This document shows, one piece after another, positions 10,507-22,000 of a stretch of DNA of 64,000 nucleotides. Location: the NCBI GenBank assembly GCA_024114885.1, contig CP099428.1, positions 1,736,001 to 1,800,000 on the forward strand. The letters are read 5' to 3'. Positions within the stretch are counted from its first letter, which is position 1. Each line of letters opens with the position of its first letter. Both the position numbers and the translations under genes were made by a program. The stretch comes from Septoria linicola (taxonomy: Eukaryota; Ascomycota; Dothideomycetes; Mycosphaerellales; Mycosphaerellaceae). Below the pieces are notes generated by a model that made no database searches, was not told the DNA's origin, and saw only the letters and a program-made list of their open reading frames with translations.

Positions 10507-12163
10507 ATGCCCAAAATCCCCTCTTCTGTAATCGCACAACTCATTCACTCTGCACACCAAGATCCTCAGCTCCCCCGTGTCAATCCCACAGAAGCTTGCT
10601 GGCAACTCCCCGCCTCTCCAATCGCACACATCCGTTCGGAGAATCTTCCAACCAAGACTACGTATGCGATCATCGGGAGTGGAGTGACGGGCTGTAGTGT
10701 GGCGAAGAATCTACTCGAGGGTCTAAACCTGCATGCGGACGCTGATACTGATGAAGAAACTGCGAAAGGGGAGGTGAGGAGGATGGTAACGGTCCTCGAA
10801 GCCCGCACCCTCACCAGCGGCGCCACAGGGCGCAATGGCGGGCACTTGGTTTCTCCTTTACCAGAGGAATTCTGCGAATTTGAGAAATATCTCGGCAGGG
10901 AAGCGACGACGAAGATTGCTCGGTTTGCGAATCGGACGTTGGAGGCGATGTTCAAATTAGCCGAGGAGGGGGACGAGGAGTTGAGGAATGCGGCGGAGGC
11001 GAGGAGAGTTTTGTCGGTGTGTGCGTATTATGATCGGGGCGTGTTTGAGGAGGTGAAGAGGTCGATGAGGAGATATGAGGAGTGTTTGCCGGAGGAGAAG
11101 GGGGATAGTGAGATTTTTGAGGGGGAGGAGGCGGCGAGGGAGGTGAGTTTACGCTATGGATTGGATTGAGTGTTTGATGCTGACGTGCTCGCAGAAGTGG
11201 AACATGAAAGACGCCGTGGGCGTGATTACGAATCGAGCGGGAGCTTTTTGGCCGTATAGGCTCGTCACTGGGCTGTTTTCTCGTCTGCTGGAAAACTACC
11301 CTGGCCGTTTTGCTCTGGAGACAGAGACTCCAGTCACAAGTGTCGAGCACGACCCATCGTCCGATGTGAAATATCCATACCTCGTCAACACCAACCGAGG
11401 CACCATCCGCGCAACCAAAGTCATCTACTGCTGCAACGGCTACACGAGCCACCTCCTTGCCAAACTCCGTGGCAAGATCTGGCCTCTTCGTGGAACAATG
11501 TCTGTCCAAGCCTCTGGCCCCAACTTCCCCAACGAAGGCTCTCAGAAGTCTTGGTCCACTTTAGGCAAACCACGCTACGATGCGCAAACAGGCCACTTCT
11601 CCTACGGCCTCTACTACATCACGCAAAACTCCCATACGGGCGACATTTTCATTGGCGGCGAGAAGCAAATCTTGACAGAACTACTTACTAGCGATGATAC
11701 TACAATAAGCTTGATATCTAAAGACGCGTTGGAGAGTGTCCTCCCAACAATCTTCGACAAAGGCTGGCCCGAAGGTCAGAAACCAGAAATCAAGAAAGTC
11801 TGGTCTGGAATCATGGGCTTCACGCCCGACCACATGCCCTGGGTCGGCGCTCTTCCCTCTAGCATCACCGGTGTGCGCCCTGTAGGAGGAGAGTACATCG
11901 CCGCAGGCTTCAACGGATACGGTATGCCGCTGTGCTGGGGCAGTGGAGAAGCCGTCGCGAAGATGATATTAGGAAAAGAGAAGGAAGTGGAGGAGTGGTT
12001 GCCGGAGAACTTTGTGATTAGTGAGGAGAGATTGCGGTCGGTGTATTCGACCACGGAGGCGGGAATTTATAATATGTTGATGGCAGAGCCGGGGTTGTGG
12101 ACAAAAGTGAGGATGGGAGTGGGGAGCGTGGTGAAGAACATAGCTGAGAAGGTTTTTGGGTAG
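10507..12163 (+). CDS. FAD-dependent oxidoreductase, DAO family
   Basis: Two exons, 10507-11142 and 11195-12163 (534 aa), with a GTGAGT...GCAG intron. It belongs to the D-amino-acid-oxidase-like (glycine oxidase/sarcosine oxidase) FAD family. Near residue 55 is the dinucleotide-binding fold YAIIGSGVTGCSVAKNL, then LEARTLTSGATGRNGGHL, the second signature of this family, and in the C-terminal half a flavin-contacting WSGIMGFTPDHMPWVG plus EYIAAGFNGYGMPLCWGSG. No signal peptide, membrane segment or PTS1 (C-terminus KVFG), so it is probably cytosolic. Genes of this type are common and mostly uncharacterised in filamentous fungi; the substrate, probably an amine or N-alkyl amino acid, cannot be read from the sequence. 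Confidence 0.9.
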
Positions 12164-12422
12164 GCAAGAGGGTGGACAAACAGTACAACGGAAGACGGTA
12201 CTGCACGCGACAATGCTACTGATGTCAACCTCACAGAATCCATACTTTATGACGTGTTGGGTGCGCATGCACACTCAGAAGCGTATCTGTTACACGATGG
12301 CGCACTCGAGAAGAAGGATTGCCCCTTTACCATAACACGAGCTGCCAAGGTCTGGGTATAGCACGGTGCAGCCTTGTCCGCCAAGATAGATCCTCTTGAG
12401 AACTCTTTTGCTCGAAGTCGTC

Positions 12423-12633
12423 ATGACGCTGAACAATAACTCTGGTGTAAGTCAGCTGTCTCAAGGAAGACTAGGATCGCCACATCCTTGGTGCGGCGTA
12501 TGACACCTGTGCTAATTCTCTGCTGTAGGGTATCTGTGGTACTATCGCCAGTGCGAGCGGAGCCATTGTTGGTGCTATTTCTGGTATTGGTGGGGGTATC
12601 TTCGGCTTTGTGCAGGCGGTGGCTTGTTCTTAG
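12423..12633 (+). CDS. Putative 42-residue glycine-zipper micro-ORF
   Basis: Two small exons, 12423-12446 and 12529-12633, joined by an intron with consensus GTAAGT donor, GCTAAT branch and TGTAG acceptor, give MTLNNNSG plus a second exon starting GICGTIASASG and ending AVACS. The second exon has regular small-residue spacing (G/A/S every third or fourth position), like a membrane-inserting glycine zipper. No family is recognised. It may be a stand-alone microprotein or the 3' end of a gene whose upstream exons I do not see. The support is the splice signals plus the clean frame only. Confidence 0.4.
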
Positions 12634-13109
12634 ATGGGGGGATGGAATCATGCCAGACTCCGAGCATCGACCAGGGTTGATATGGAGACGAGGACGAAGA
12701 TGTCGACTTATCTGCAAAGCCTAGTATGCGCTCAAGCAGCAATACGAAAGGCTCGACATGTGTGGCTCGCACTCTTCCAGTAGTCGTTTGTGTAACGAGC
12801 CATCGTATCACATATCTGGGACAGGGGGGCCTTCTCATGTGTGTATGTTAGCAGTGCTTTCGCAACAGGAAGAAGAGCTGCTCTGAAGAGTGGCCATGAG
12901 AGTGTAGGAAGCCAAGCAAAACTAGATGTGATTTCTCGATATACGCATGCCACAATTAAGAGAAGGCGCTGGGCCTCAAAGCACACCAATCGTCAGCACC
13001 ACTCAACAGCTTCCATTGCATTCCATCCAATCCGAGCCATTCCAATACCATTCCCATCGATCACCTCGCCTAAAGTCCAATTGATAGTGCGTTGACAGCT
13101 ACCCATCCT
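12634..13109. other. Intergenic, no gene seen
   Basis: Lies between the micro-ORF and the 3' end of the minus-strand secreted-protein gene. No supported features. Confidence 0.45.
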
Positions 13110-13889
13110 CTAACCGCGGAAAGAAGTAGTGCAGAAGTTTCCGCCACGATTGGTACCTATCGTTCGAAGCGATCAAGTCAGCAACCCAAACATAGTATCC
13201 TCCCAGATATGGTGCACTTACGTCCAACAGCCATATCCTGCGCGCCATTCGTGAACCTCGAGCGCTGGAACCCATGACGGTGCGAGCCACCGCAGCGGCC
13301 AGAGATGCGGCGGTGGAAGTTGATTTGAGTGTCGTAGCCCGTGAGTTGGTCGACGTATGAGCAGACGAAGCTGACGTCGTTGCCTTGGAACCACTATATC
13401 ACAGACACACAAGTGTGTTAGTACGGCAGCGGCTGACTGATCGGGAGATGATGGAGGAGTGGTGAGCTTGAGAAGCGTTGGACTTACCCAGTACCAGACA
13501 TTAGTGCCCAAGGAGCGGCCATTGAGCTCGCGAGCAAGACCGACGTTTGCGGTGTCCAAGTCTGGTGCGTGGCCAGAGCCCGTGAAGCAAGTGATCCCAG
13601 CGTCGTTGCGCTTGTTCAAGCCCTGAGCGCCGGAGAGGTCGGTGGAGTTGACTTGGCTGGCGATGGAGGCTTGTTCTTTGGCGCTGGTGGGAGTGAATTC
13701 GACTGTGCCTTCTTTGTTGTCGCCGAAGGTGACTTGGTAGAAGCCGTCGCCTTGGTAGCCGGCGTTGTGGATGGTGAGGCCACTGGCGGGGTCGACGATG
13801 GTGTCGTCGCGGGTGACGGACTCGACGGCTGGCATGGCAAGAGCCAGGGTGGCGGTGGCCAGGGTGGCGGAGATGGTGGAGAACTTCAT
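13110..13889 (-). CDS. Small secreted protein, four cysteines
   Basis: Three exons on the minus strand: 13488-13889, 13222-13393 and 13110-13156 (206 aa). The signal peptide is MKFSTISATLATATLALAMP. The mature part has AGITCFTGSGH in exon 1, WYWWFQGND...FVCSYVD and RISGRCGGSHRHGF in exon 2, and NRGGNFCTTSFRG at the C-terminus: four cysteines, enough for two disulfides. An NKR motif before the first cysteine could be a Kex2-type processing site, with the upstream part a propeptide. Both introns have consensus GTAAGT donors. I do not recognise a named family; size, secretion and cysteines would class it as a candidate effector or extracellular structural protein. Confidence 0.82.
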
Positions 13890-14755
13890 GGTGAAGAGCG
13901 AAGGTGGTGGGCTGACTGAGTCGGAAGGCTGGATTGTCTGGAGGTTGGAATGCTGTTGCTGCTTGATGAGAGTTATGATGAGTGAGGACAAGGTCGTACT
14001 TATATTGTCGTGCTGTGGATGCCTGAGACGGTCTGCTAAGAGCCATGTCGACTTGTTCCTACGTGACTTGAGCGTAGCACGAACTTCTTCATCGGGTCTC
14101 GCGAACTCCAAGCGCTCCTATGAGCCTTCAAAGTATCGCTTCGTCCAGTCGTAAGCAGCGCAGTCGTGCGTGCCGTATAGTTGAGAAAACTTCATATTCT
14201 GCCACCAGTGCGCATGTTGAGCACGTTGTTGGTATTCTCGCCGCGACGCATGCCTATTCTGATTCGCGGCACATGTTGAATCATGGTCTTGGTAGATCGC
14301 AGCAGGTGAGCTTCACTGTTTCTAGAATAGATTCACAACGGTGTTGGTACACAGGCTCTGATCGTCAAGAACCTCAGCAAGATATCGCCCAGAATGTGGC
14401 CGTGGGTGGCGCTCCGTAGCTTTGTGTCTTGCCCGCAAGTGGCTGCTCGGAGGCTGCATGAAGACTGCATGTCATGCATTGCGGGCTTGAGTGGCAGAAG
14501 GCAGTGTTGAAATCGAGCGTCTCTCAAGTAACTCAAGTTTCAATTGATGTCGAAACATCACAGCCTCCTCCCATGCATTCGCTACTCAGTAGCGCATCAG
14601 CGGCTACCGAGCGAAGCCTATCTCATTGTCTTTCTTGCTTCACGTAGGAATGCTACTACTTCTCGTTAATGTCGAGGTGCAAGGCAAACGGTCCCGTAAG
14701 CTGTTCACGCGTGCTCGCGGTATGCGGTATGCTCAGCCCGACCGGCCGAACGTTA
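13890..14755. other. Promoter side of secreted gene, then TE flank
   Basis: No gene seen. About 13890-14020 should contain the promoter of the minus-strand secreted protein. The remainder is normal-composition sequence up to the transposon. Confidence 0.45.
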
Positions 14756-14809
14756 GAACGCTAGCAAGAATACCTGACCTCTTGGCGCTAGGGTTGTCGC
14801 GACGCGCGT
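14756..14809 (+). repeat. Left terminal inverted repeat
   Basis: 54 bp, matching the right end except for three TG-to-TA differences. This copy appears less mutated. Confidence 0.88.
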
Positions 14810-15390
14810 GAGTGCGGCCACCACCGAATAGTATCTAAACTGCCCCAGTATTAGCCATTTCAGTCTTTTATCGCGTCCACGTTTATAGTAAGTGTGTTGT
14901 TATTACTGTCGCTCGATCTAGTATAGTACTAATAGCTTAGATACTACGAGGTAGACGCGTAGACGCCGAAACGTACGACAAGCTTATAATAGTATTTAGC
15001 TATATAGATTTAAGTAGTCTTACCTTGTCGCTACGCTATCGACTTAGTAAGAGTACTATAAAGCGAATACGGTTATCTTATAAGCTCTTCGGTACGCTAT
15101 ATTACTCTTAGAGTATAAAGCGAGGCCGTAAAGCTATCCTCTCTACCTACTACGAATAGCTACTATTCGAGTATATTATAGACTCCCTAGACGCGTATCT
15201 AGACGAGGTAGCGTAGTACCTATTCGACTATCTAGAGTATAGACTAGTTATAAGCGATAGGACGATTTAGAACGTACTCTATTAGTATAGGTTTAGTCGG
15301 AAGGTAGCTTAGTAGATCGCTAGTAAGCGTAATACTAAATTATAGTCGATATAGTAGGCGAAGAGGCTATTTTAGAACTATAAGAAGTTA

Positions 15391-15930
15391 GTATTTATCG
15401 ACGAGAGCGCGAGTAATATAAGGACTAGATAGTAGAAGTACTTATAGAGTAAGGTAGATTATCTAGCTAATATAAAGGCTCCTACCTAATAGTTAGAGCG
15501 ATACTTAATCTATCTAGCTTATAGTATTAACGGCTATCTACTAGGCGTACTTATCGTCTAAGGTAGAGTAACTAAAGAGATATACGTAGACTAGATATTA
15601 GTAGAAGTTCTAATACGAGTAAGCGAGGGTACTATCTTAGTAATAGATAACGCGTCTATCTACTACTATACGAGGCTTACTTAAGCTATAGTAGAGGCGG
15701 ATTACTTCCTAGAGTACTTACTACCTTACTTACTAGATTTTAATCTAATAGAGTAGTCCTTTAACGTACTAAAAGTATAGATTAAAAGATACTAGAATAA
15801 TATATTAGTAGAGTCGTATAAGGACTATAGCGAGTTCCTAAAAATAGCGATTATAGTAGCGTTATTAGATAGTAAGAGTAGATTATACGTAAGGCGGTAT
15901 TTTAAGAGCTATAGTTACGACTAGGTTATT
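15391..15930 (+). pseudogene. Tc1/mariner DDE transposase relic
   Basis: In one plus-strand frame, interrupted by many TAG/TAA codons, are the marks of the Tc1/mariner (IS630) DDE domain: VFIDESASNIRTR (first Asp), ILVIDNASIYYY (second Asp) and PYLLDFNLIE (third acidic residue; corresponds to the PYSPDFNPIE block with C-to-T changes). Downstream is SFNVLK and RRYF. Every stop can be explained by C-to-T or G-to-A change in CAA, CAG, CGA or TGG codons. The N-terminal DNA-binding region (about 14.95-15.39 kb) is too eroded to read with confidence. Confidence 0.82.
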
Positions 15931-16149
15931 TAGTCTAACGATATAAAGAGTAGGTATACTCGTATAAGTAAGAAGAAGAAAGAAGTTAATATAGTAATAT
16001 TAATAGTAAGGTTAAAGTAGTATAACGTAATAAGATATTAATATAATATTATATAGGTAGTATCTATAGACTATTTAGAAACTCCTCTACGTATTAGATC
16101 TTAAATCTAATAGCTCGTTATATAGCGCTAGTCGCTTAAATATTACTAT

Positions 16150-18000
16150 CGCTTATATTATCTCTCTTAGCTTTTCGCTACTCTCGGAACTCTATAATAT
16201 ACCTTATAATAGTAAACTTAAGGCCTAAAGGAAAGTGTTCTTTCTACTCCTCGTATAGTATATTATATACCTTATATAGATCCTATACTCCTTCTACTAA
16301 GTACTTTATAATATCTAGTAAGATAGCTATTCTATACGTCTAAACTACCTTATCTCTATAGTAATTAATAAACTCTTAGTACTATATACGTTACTTAGGT
16401 TATAAGGAGGGAGGCGCTTGTTCGTAGCTATAAGGCTTCTCTACGTATAGTATATACCTTAGGTTATCCTATACTACTAGCAAATTTATATAGACGAGTA
16501 GTAAGGCTACGCTAGGATCGTAGGTATACTATAGTAGATAGGTATTTACGTAGATATATTAGTTAAATATACTACCTAGTATAGCGAGCGCTAGTTACGG
16601 TATATAGGAGGTCTACTTTATATAGAATATACGCCTACTACGAGCTATATCTTATTCGTCCTTATATACTTCTAACTCTTTTATTATATCGTCGCCTAGA
16701 TACTATAGAGTCTCTATACCGTTAGCTATTAGTATAGTCTATCGCTTTAGTAAAGGAGTAGGAATCGAGAAGTAGTTATCGATAGTATTAGCGCCTCTAA
16801 CGTAGTATGTCTTAGTATTATTCTAGTAATCTATATACTAGTAGGGCTATCTATCTAGTACGTCTATAGTATAATTTCCTCGCCTTCTTATCTCTTTACG
16901 TATATCCTCGGACTTAGACAGCTATACTATCGTCGCGCTCTTATAAGTAGTCGATACTATATTAGGTCTAGGCGTTATAGCCGTAGTAGTATTAGTATAA
17001 ACCTCGATATAGTAAAGAACCTATAAATCTTACTTACTACGATAGGACTAGCGCTATAACTTATAGAGTATCGTCGTCTACTACTCTACTTTCTTAAATA
17101 GATAAGTTAGAACCTTAGTACCTTTCGTAGAGCCGTATTTATACTTAAGCTATACGTAGACTAGTAATACTTAATAGGTATATAGGCTCTTATAGATCTA
17201 AGCCTCGAGGCTTACGAATAGAGTATTACTATCCTCTAGATACGTATATATCTAAGTATCGCTCTCTAGCTCCTTCTTACCCTACTATATACTAGGCTTA
17301 ACCTTATATTCGAATACTCTATCTAGCTTAGCGGTCTATAGTATCGGCTCTAGCCTCGTATTATCTAAAGGCTCTATAAGAGACGTAGTAGGAGTAGCGA
17401 TAGTACGGCCCTTACTCTTTAAGGCTAGAGGGTTAGGCTACTTCGCTAGCTTTAGTATAATAACTACTTACTTTTTAGTCCTCTTATTCCTTACTAGCTT
17501 CGTTATAATACTAACTATCTACTTTACTCTCTTATCTATTACTACTACCTTCTTCTTCCTCTTAGTAGTAATATACTTTATAGCGTTAGTAGTAGTATTA
17601 GCGCGATATATAGCCTCGTTACGAGTAACTACTACTCTACCTACCTCGGAATCTATCTCTTTAAATCTATTACTTCTATCCTTACTCGATATACTATTAC
17701 TACGCTTACTAATAGCGCTAGCTATTCTATCTAGAAGCTTACTATCTTTATTACTAAATACGTTATCGAAACTACGATTATCCTCGTCCTCGTCCTTCTC
17801 TACGATTACTAATAAATCGGCCTTACTTACTACTAGTAGTAGTAGCGACGCGTTAGTAAGCTTTAGCTACTTTATAATACTTCTAAACTAGCTAGAGGAT
17901 AGTTAACTATTATTAGCGTAGACTACTAGAATTAGTAGACGCTTCTATCGCCTCGTTTTAATACTACTTAGTAGTAGTAGCTATCTTACTCTTATTAGTG
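16150..18000 (-). pseudogene. Second coding relic inside the transposon
   Basis: Reading the minus strand gives long stretches of sensible protein broken almost only by TAG/TAA, for example PLALKSKGRTIATPTTSLIE (around 17.4 kb), NYTTDVLDRQPYQYIDYQNN (around 16.8 kb) and EHFPLGLKFTIIRYIIEFRE (around 16.2 kb). The stop spacing fits a protein of several hundred residues whose Gln, Arg and Trp codons were hit by RIP. It is convergent with the transposase relic. I do not recognise the family. Boundaries are approximate. Confidence 0.55.
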
Positions 18001-18285
18001 TCCGCTATAGCGTACCTATAGCCGATTCTTTCTCCTAGTAGATAATCTCTATAGTTATTCTACTACTATATAATACCTTACGAGAGGACCTTCGTAGAGT
18101 AAGAGATAACGTACGAGAGAGATACTATAGCGACTTAGTAGGCTCTACTATCGATTTAGTAGAGCTCGCTAGTATAGACGATAGTATAGGAGGGCTTAAA
18201 GGTAGTATAAGTATAGGTATAACGATAGAAGAGTAAATAGATAGTATTAGGATATATAAGACTAATTACTATAGTAGGTGCACCT

Positions 18286-18339
18286 ACGCGCGTCGCGATA
18301 ACCCTAGCGCTAAGAGGTTAGGTATTCTTGCTAGCGTTC
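18286..18339 (-). repeat. Right terminal inverted repeat
   Basis: Inverse of the left repeat at 14756-14809, with three TG-to-TA changes. Confidence 0.88.
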
Positions 18340-19218
18340 TATCGTCTAGAGTATAGGAGTTAGCGCGCTACTACACGATAGATACGATACTAGCGTCGCA
18401 TGTCGCACCTTGCTTCGTGAGACCTGCGAAAGCCTCGTAGAAACGTCTAGGAAACTTTGATAGAAGTGACCTTTAGTCTCGGGCTAAGTAAGCTCGGCGA
18501 GGAAGAGCTCCTCTATGCGTATATGAGCGATTCTTGGCGCTAGACATGATCTCCTCGTTGGAAGTTGAAATGCAGTTGCAGCTGTAGATCTGGCGTTGGT
18601 GGTGAGCAGTGTTTGACAGACAACGGCATTGCGTTGGTGCTTAGACATTATCTGCAGTGTCTAAGCTGCTTCATGTGCTGCCAAGGATGTCCGATCGATA
18701 CAAGTTTGCAGCTAACTTAAGGCCAAATGGGATAGCTAACTTAGCAGATCTGTTCAATTGCCAATGCTGGGCATGCCCAATATACATATCTTATGCACGA
18801 TAGACGAACCAAGCAGTCCAAATCTGTTGCACCCACCAAGACTGCTAGTATTTGCATGGAAACGAGTATGCGTCTGGTATTGGATGCTGTGATTAAGCAT
18901 TGTCTGTGTTTTGCAAAACTCATGGAAGAGCTGTCGAAACCCCAAAAGTATTCTTGATCTTACGCCTGGTTCATGCTGTCGTCGACACCGAGGACGTGTA
19001 GAAGTACTGCTAGTCAGTCCTCTCCTACCGAAAGTACTGCATGGGTCTATCGCTCAGCCACCTTCCGCTGAATGGCAACAGAATGTTATCTCATAGGATT
19101 CTGGATGTCTCGGTTTGAAGCTCAGATCGATCAAATGTAGCCGCAGAACCTTGGCACCTCACACCATGCTCACATTGCTCGCACGATGCTGAAGATATGG
19201 CATAACTTCCTTCCCGAG
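18340..19218. other. TE flank and intergenic
   Basis: The first ~80 bp still look RIP-like (TA-rich); normal composition resumes by about 18.42 kb. No gene seen. Confidence 0.5.
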
Positions 19219-19884
19219 CTAGTTGCCACCACCGTGAACAAACTGCTGCTCGATGATCCAGCCGGAAGTAGTCTTTCGAGGCCGCCATTCCTGGCTGCGT
19301 AGCTTTTGTGTCCATACGTCGAAGAAAGTGTTGATTGCCAGCTGCTCACGATTTTGCCAGCCACCTTGGAGCCACTTGATGATTGTTTCTGTTCAAGTCA
19401 GTCTTTCGTGTTGACGGAAACCAGCTTGGGGCAGCCTACTGGTCTCGAGGTCGTCAGCCAAGTTCCAGCCATGCGAGCTGACAGCTTTCGCGATCTGAAA
19501 TGCGGAAGATGGTAACAGTTCGTCACTACCCGTATTCCTGGACCCGTCGGATAGATCTGTATCCAGCAAATACGACGTGGCTGCGCTTCTTGGGGCGACA
19601 AGAATGCCATTTTGTGAACCGGTGAGATTCTGCTGCTCATGTATGATGTCGTTGGTGAAGCATGGTAGTCTTCCAATCAGTTCGATTGTCCTAGGGTCCA
19701 GACCACTCTGCCGGAGGCCGACTATGGCGATGGGATCCTTTGGAGGGCCATGTGGTGGAACTTGAATGTCGGTATTCTGCACATAGCTCAGCCCTACCAA
19801 TTCTCCAGACACTTTCTCGAGACCGTCGATGATTTCTGGATGCTCGGCTGCGACACCACTAGCTGTGGGAGTGAGTTTGCTCAT
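19219..19884 (-). CDS. Hypothetical protein, 204 aa
   Basis: Two exons, 19440-19884 and 19219-19388, joined by a 51-nt intron with a GTAGGC donor, CTGAC branch and AACAG acceptor. The intron is in phase and removes a TGA, extending the product from DDLET into TIIKWLQGGWQNREQLAIN. The N-terminal half includes DPIAIVGLRQSGLDPRTIEL and IGRLPCFTND, and the C-terminal half is rich in Trp and Gln. No signal peptide or membrane segment. I recognise no named domain. The clean join and continuous coding character on both sides support a real gene. Confidence 0.68.
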
Positions 19885-20357
19885 CCCTCACATCATCCTT
19901 CTTCCCGCCGCCCAAAGCCGGTGTTAGGTAAGGAGAAGCCTCGGAACGTTACAGAAGGCGTTCTTGCCAGGCGGAACCATGCCGCACTTGCCATCGATCA
20001 CAGGCGAAATCAGCAGGTATGGCAGATGCCTCGTGGGCGCAGTGGAATCTGGACACCGGTGAGAAGTCAAGTGAGGATGCTGATGACCTCTGCACATGTC
20101 GCCATTGTCTGCCTCTAGAATACTGTGTCCCTGCAGGTCTTGGCATGCAAGGATGACCCCACTACTGACGCCACCGTCTAAGTTAGAGTAAGAGAGAGCG
20201 AGGCCGGTGGATGACAAACGGGAGAAGATCACTCGAAGCAGATAACGCTTGCCCGCATTGCTGGTGACTGTTGAGCATACGTTTGTCTATCTTTTCTTTT
20301 CTCCTTGGATTTGCAGACACACAACTCACCCACACACGACGACGACGATCTCGCAAG
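19885..20357. other. Divergent intergenic region
   Basis: Lies between the divergent hypothetical gene and DRE2 and should contain both promoters. No specific sites identified. Confidence 0.45.
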
Positions 20358-21526
20358 ATGGCGCCCGCGGTAGTCATCGACAACACGCCTGACTTTGACA
20401 TGAGCGACGACTTTTCCGCGCCCAACAAGCAGAATGGCACATCTTCCACGCGAACACTGCTGCTCGCGCCTCCTTCAGTGGCCTCTCACCCGTCTGCTCT
20501 GACGGAAGTCGCCGAGGCATATGATCGATCACAGACCGACATCCAAATGCTGGACCGACTGGCAGTAGGACTGGTGTCACTTCCTTCCGCCACATATGAT
20601 GTTGTCCTCATACTCTCAGATGTCGACCGAACACGGCAGGAGAGCGGAAAACTGGTGGATCGCACAGTCATGCAACGGATAGTGGACAGCTTGAAGCCCG
20701 GTGGCCGTCTGAAGAGTCAGGACGGCAGCTTTGGCACCTCTCAAAGCGCAGATCAGACTGAGGCCATTCTCGCTGGTCTGGTGTCTGGCAATGGCGACGG
20801 AATGCTGAAGCCTGATAATGCCTCAGGAGTGCAGACTGTGAAGTTGAGCTTTGGCAAGAAGAAGAAGAAGGCAGACGCCGCAGCAGTGCCTGCGAATGAG
20901 CTCGAGGCGGCGAATGTGGGCAAGAGAAAGATGGGTGATGTCGAGATGGAGCAGACGAACGGCAACGGAGCTGTGCAGAGTGTCAACACCGTCAAGTCAA
21001 CGCCAGCGGGTGTCGGCTTCATCGAGAACGAGGATGACTGGGACAGCGCGGAAGATGAATTCCCCGACGATGATGAGCTGGAGCGTGCCGGAAAGATCGA
21101 TCCGGATACGCTCTTGACTGAGGATGACAGACAGAAGCCGCTGAACATTCGTAAGTTCTTTCCTTGCTCGATGAATCTGGGAGAGTATACTGACTTCTAT
21201 CAGCCGAAGCATGCAAGCCCAATGGAACCAAGCGGCGAAGAGCATGCAAAGACTGCAGCTGTGGCCTCGCCGAGCGTATCGCCGCCGAGGATAAAGCAAA
21301 GCGCGCTGAAGCAGACAAGAATCTGCAGAAACTCAACGTGGCGGCACCTACGCTTGAAGCTGATGACTTGGCTGAAGTCGACTTCACGGTCCAAGGCAAG
21401 GTCGGCTCGTGCGGCAACTGTGCTTTGGGTGATGCATTCCGTTGCGACGGCTGCCCGTATATCGGCCTGCCTGCATTCAAACCTGGCGAGGAAGTGCGGC
21501 TGATGAACAATGTCGTGCAGTTGTAG
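20358..21526 (+). CDS. DRE2: Fe-S cluster assembly protein Dre2 (anamorsin)
   Basis: Two exons, 20358-21150 and 21204-21526 (371 aa). Dre2 with Tah18 passes electrons from NADPH to the cytosolic iron-sulfur assembly machinery. The N-terminal methyltransferase-like domain (TLLLAPPSVASHPSAL, YDVVLILSDVDR) is followed by an acidic linker and the cysteine-rich C-terminus. Both cluster-binding motifs are present: a Cys-x10-Cys-x2-Cys-x-Cys set (CKPNGTKRRRACKDCSC) and a twin CX2C set (CGNCALGDAFRCDGC). The intron join LNI-PEACKPNG is in phase with consensus GTAAGT and TATCAG signals. MAPAVVIDN is chosen as start; an in-frame start 29 codons upstream is within the leader. Essential in yeast. Confidence 0.95.
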
Positions 21527-22000
21527 ACTGGCTCAATGATAATGATTGATGGCATAAGCGAGGCGTTTGGCGGGGATGAACGATAGCCAGCATAGAAGGC
21601 GGCTGTTCTGCATAGGAATGACACTGCACATAGAAGAAACCACCTGTAAGTAGCAGGACTTTCGCGCATGAGCGAATAGTGAGAAGTAAACAAGTAAGCA
21701 AACCAATGTTGTCCTTGGGGTTGCATTAAAGCTTCACTTACTTCACTGTTTCAGATTTGCAAGTCCTTAACATGCAGCTCATCCGATAATAGGATGCTAT
21801 ATACCAACGCAACAACCGACCTACTACTGTATTGTGTCAGCAACGAACTCGAGTCCAACAATACAACACGCTCACAATAGCGCGCAAAAGATATATGTTC
21901 CTCGTTGCGCGAAAGAACATCTCAAAACATCGACTTCATACAACTGTTCTTCAGATACTAGCACATACCACGCCACCATGATTACAACCGCTATATCAAC
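21527..22000. other. Intergenic, no gene seen
   Basis: No supported features between DRE2 and the next plus-strand gene. Confidence 0.45.

Larger units (their letters stand above)
14756..18339. mobile_element. RIP-mutated Tc1/mariner-like transposon, 3.58 kb
   Basis: The element is complete. A 54-bp terminal inverted repeat begins GAACGCTAGCAAGAATACC at 14756 and its inverse ends at 18339, with TA immediately outside each end (14754-14755, 18340-18341), the target duplication expected of Tc1/mariner. The two repeats differ at three sites, each TG on the left end and TA on the right. The interior is nearly devoid of CpA and TpG and packed with TpA, the mark of heavy RIP, while CpG remains. 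Two coding relics are readable: a DDE transposase on the plus strand (about 15.39-15.93 kb) and a second protein on the minus strand (about 16.15-18.0 kb). At 3.6 kb it is longer than most Tc1/mariner elements. Confidence 0.88.

Noticed and set aside
14880..18280. CRISPR, centromere or simple AT-rich satellite reading of the TA-rich region
   Set aside because: Terminal inverted repeats, TA target duplication and DDE motifs identify a RIP-mutated transposon.
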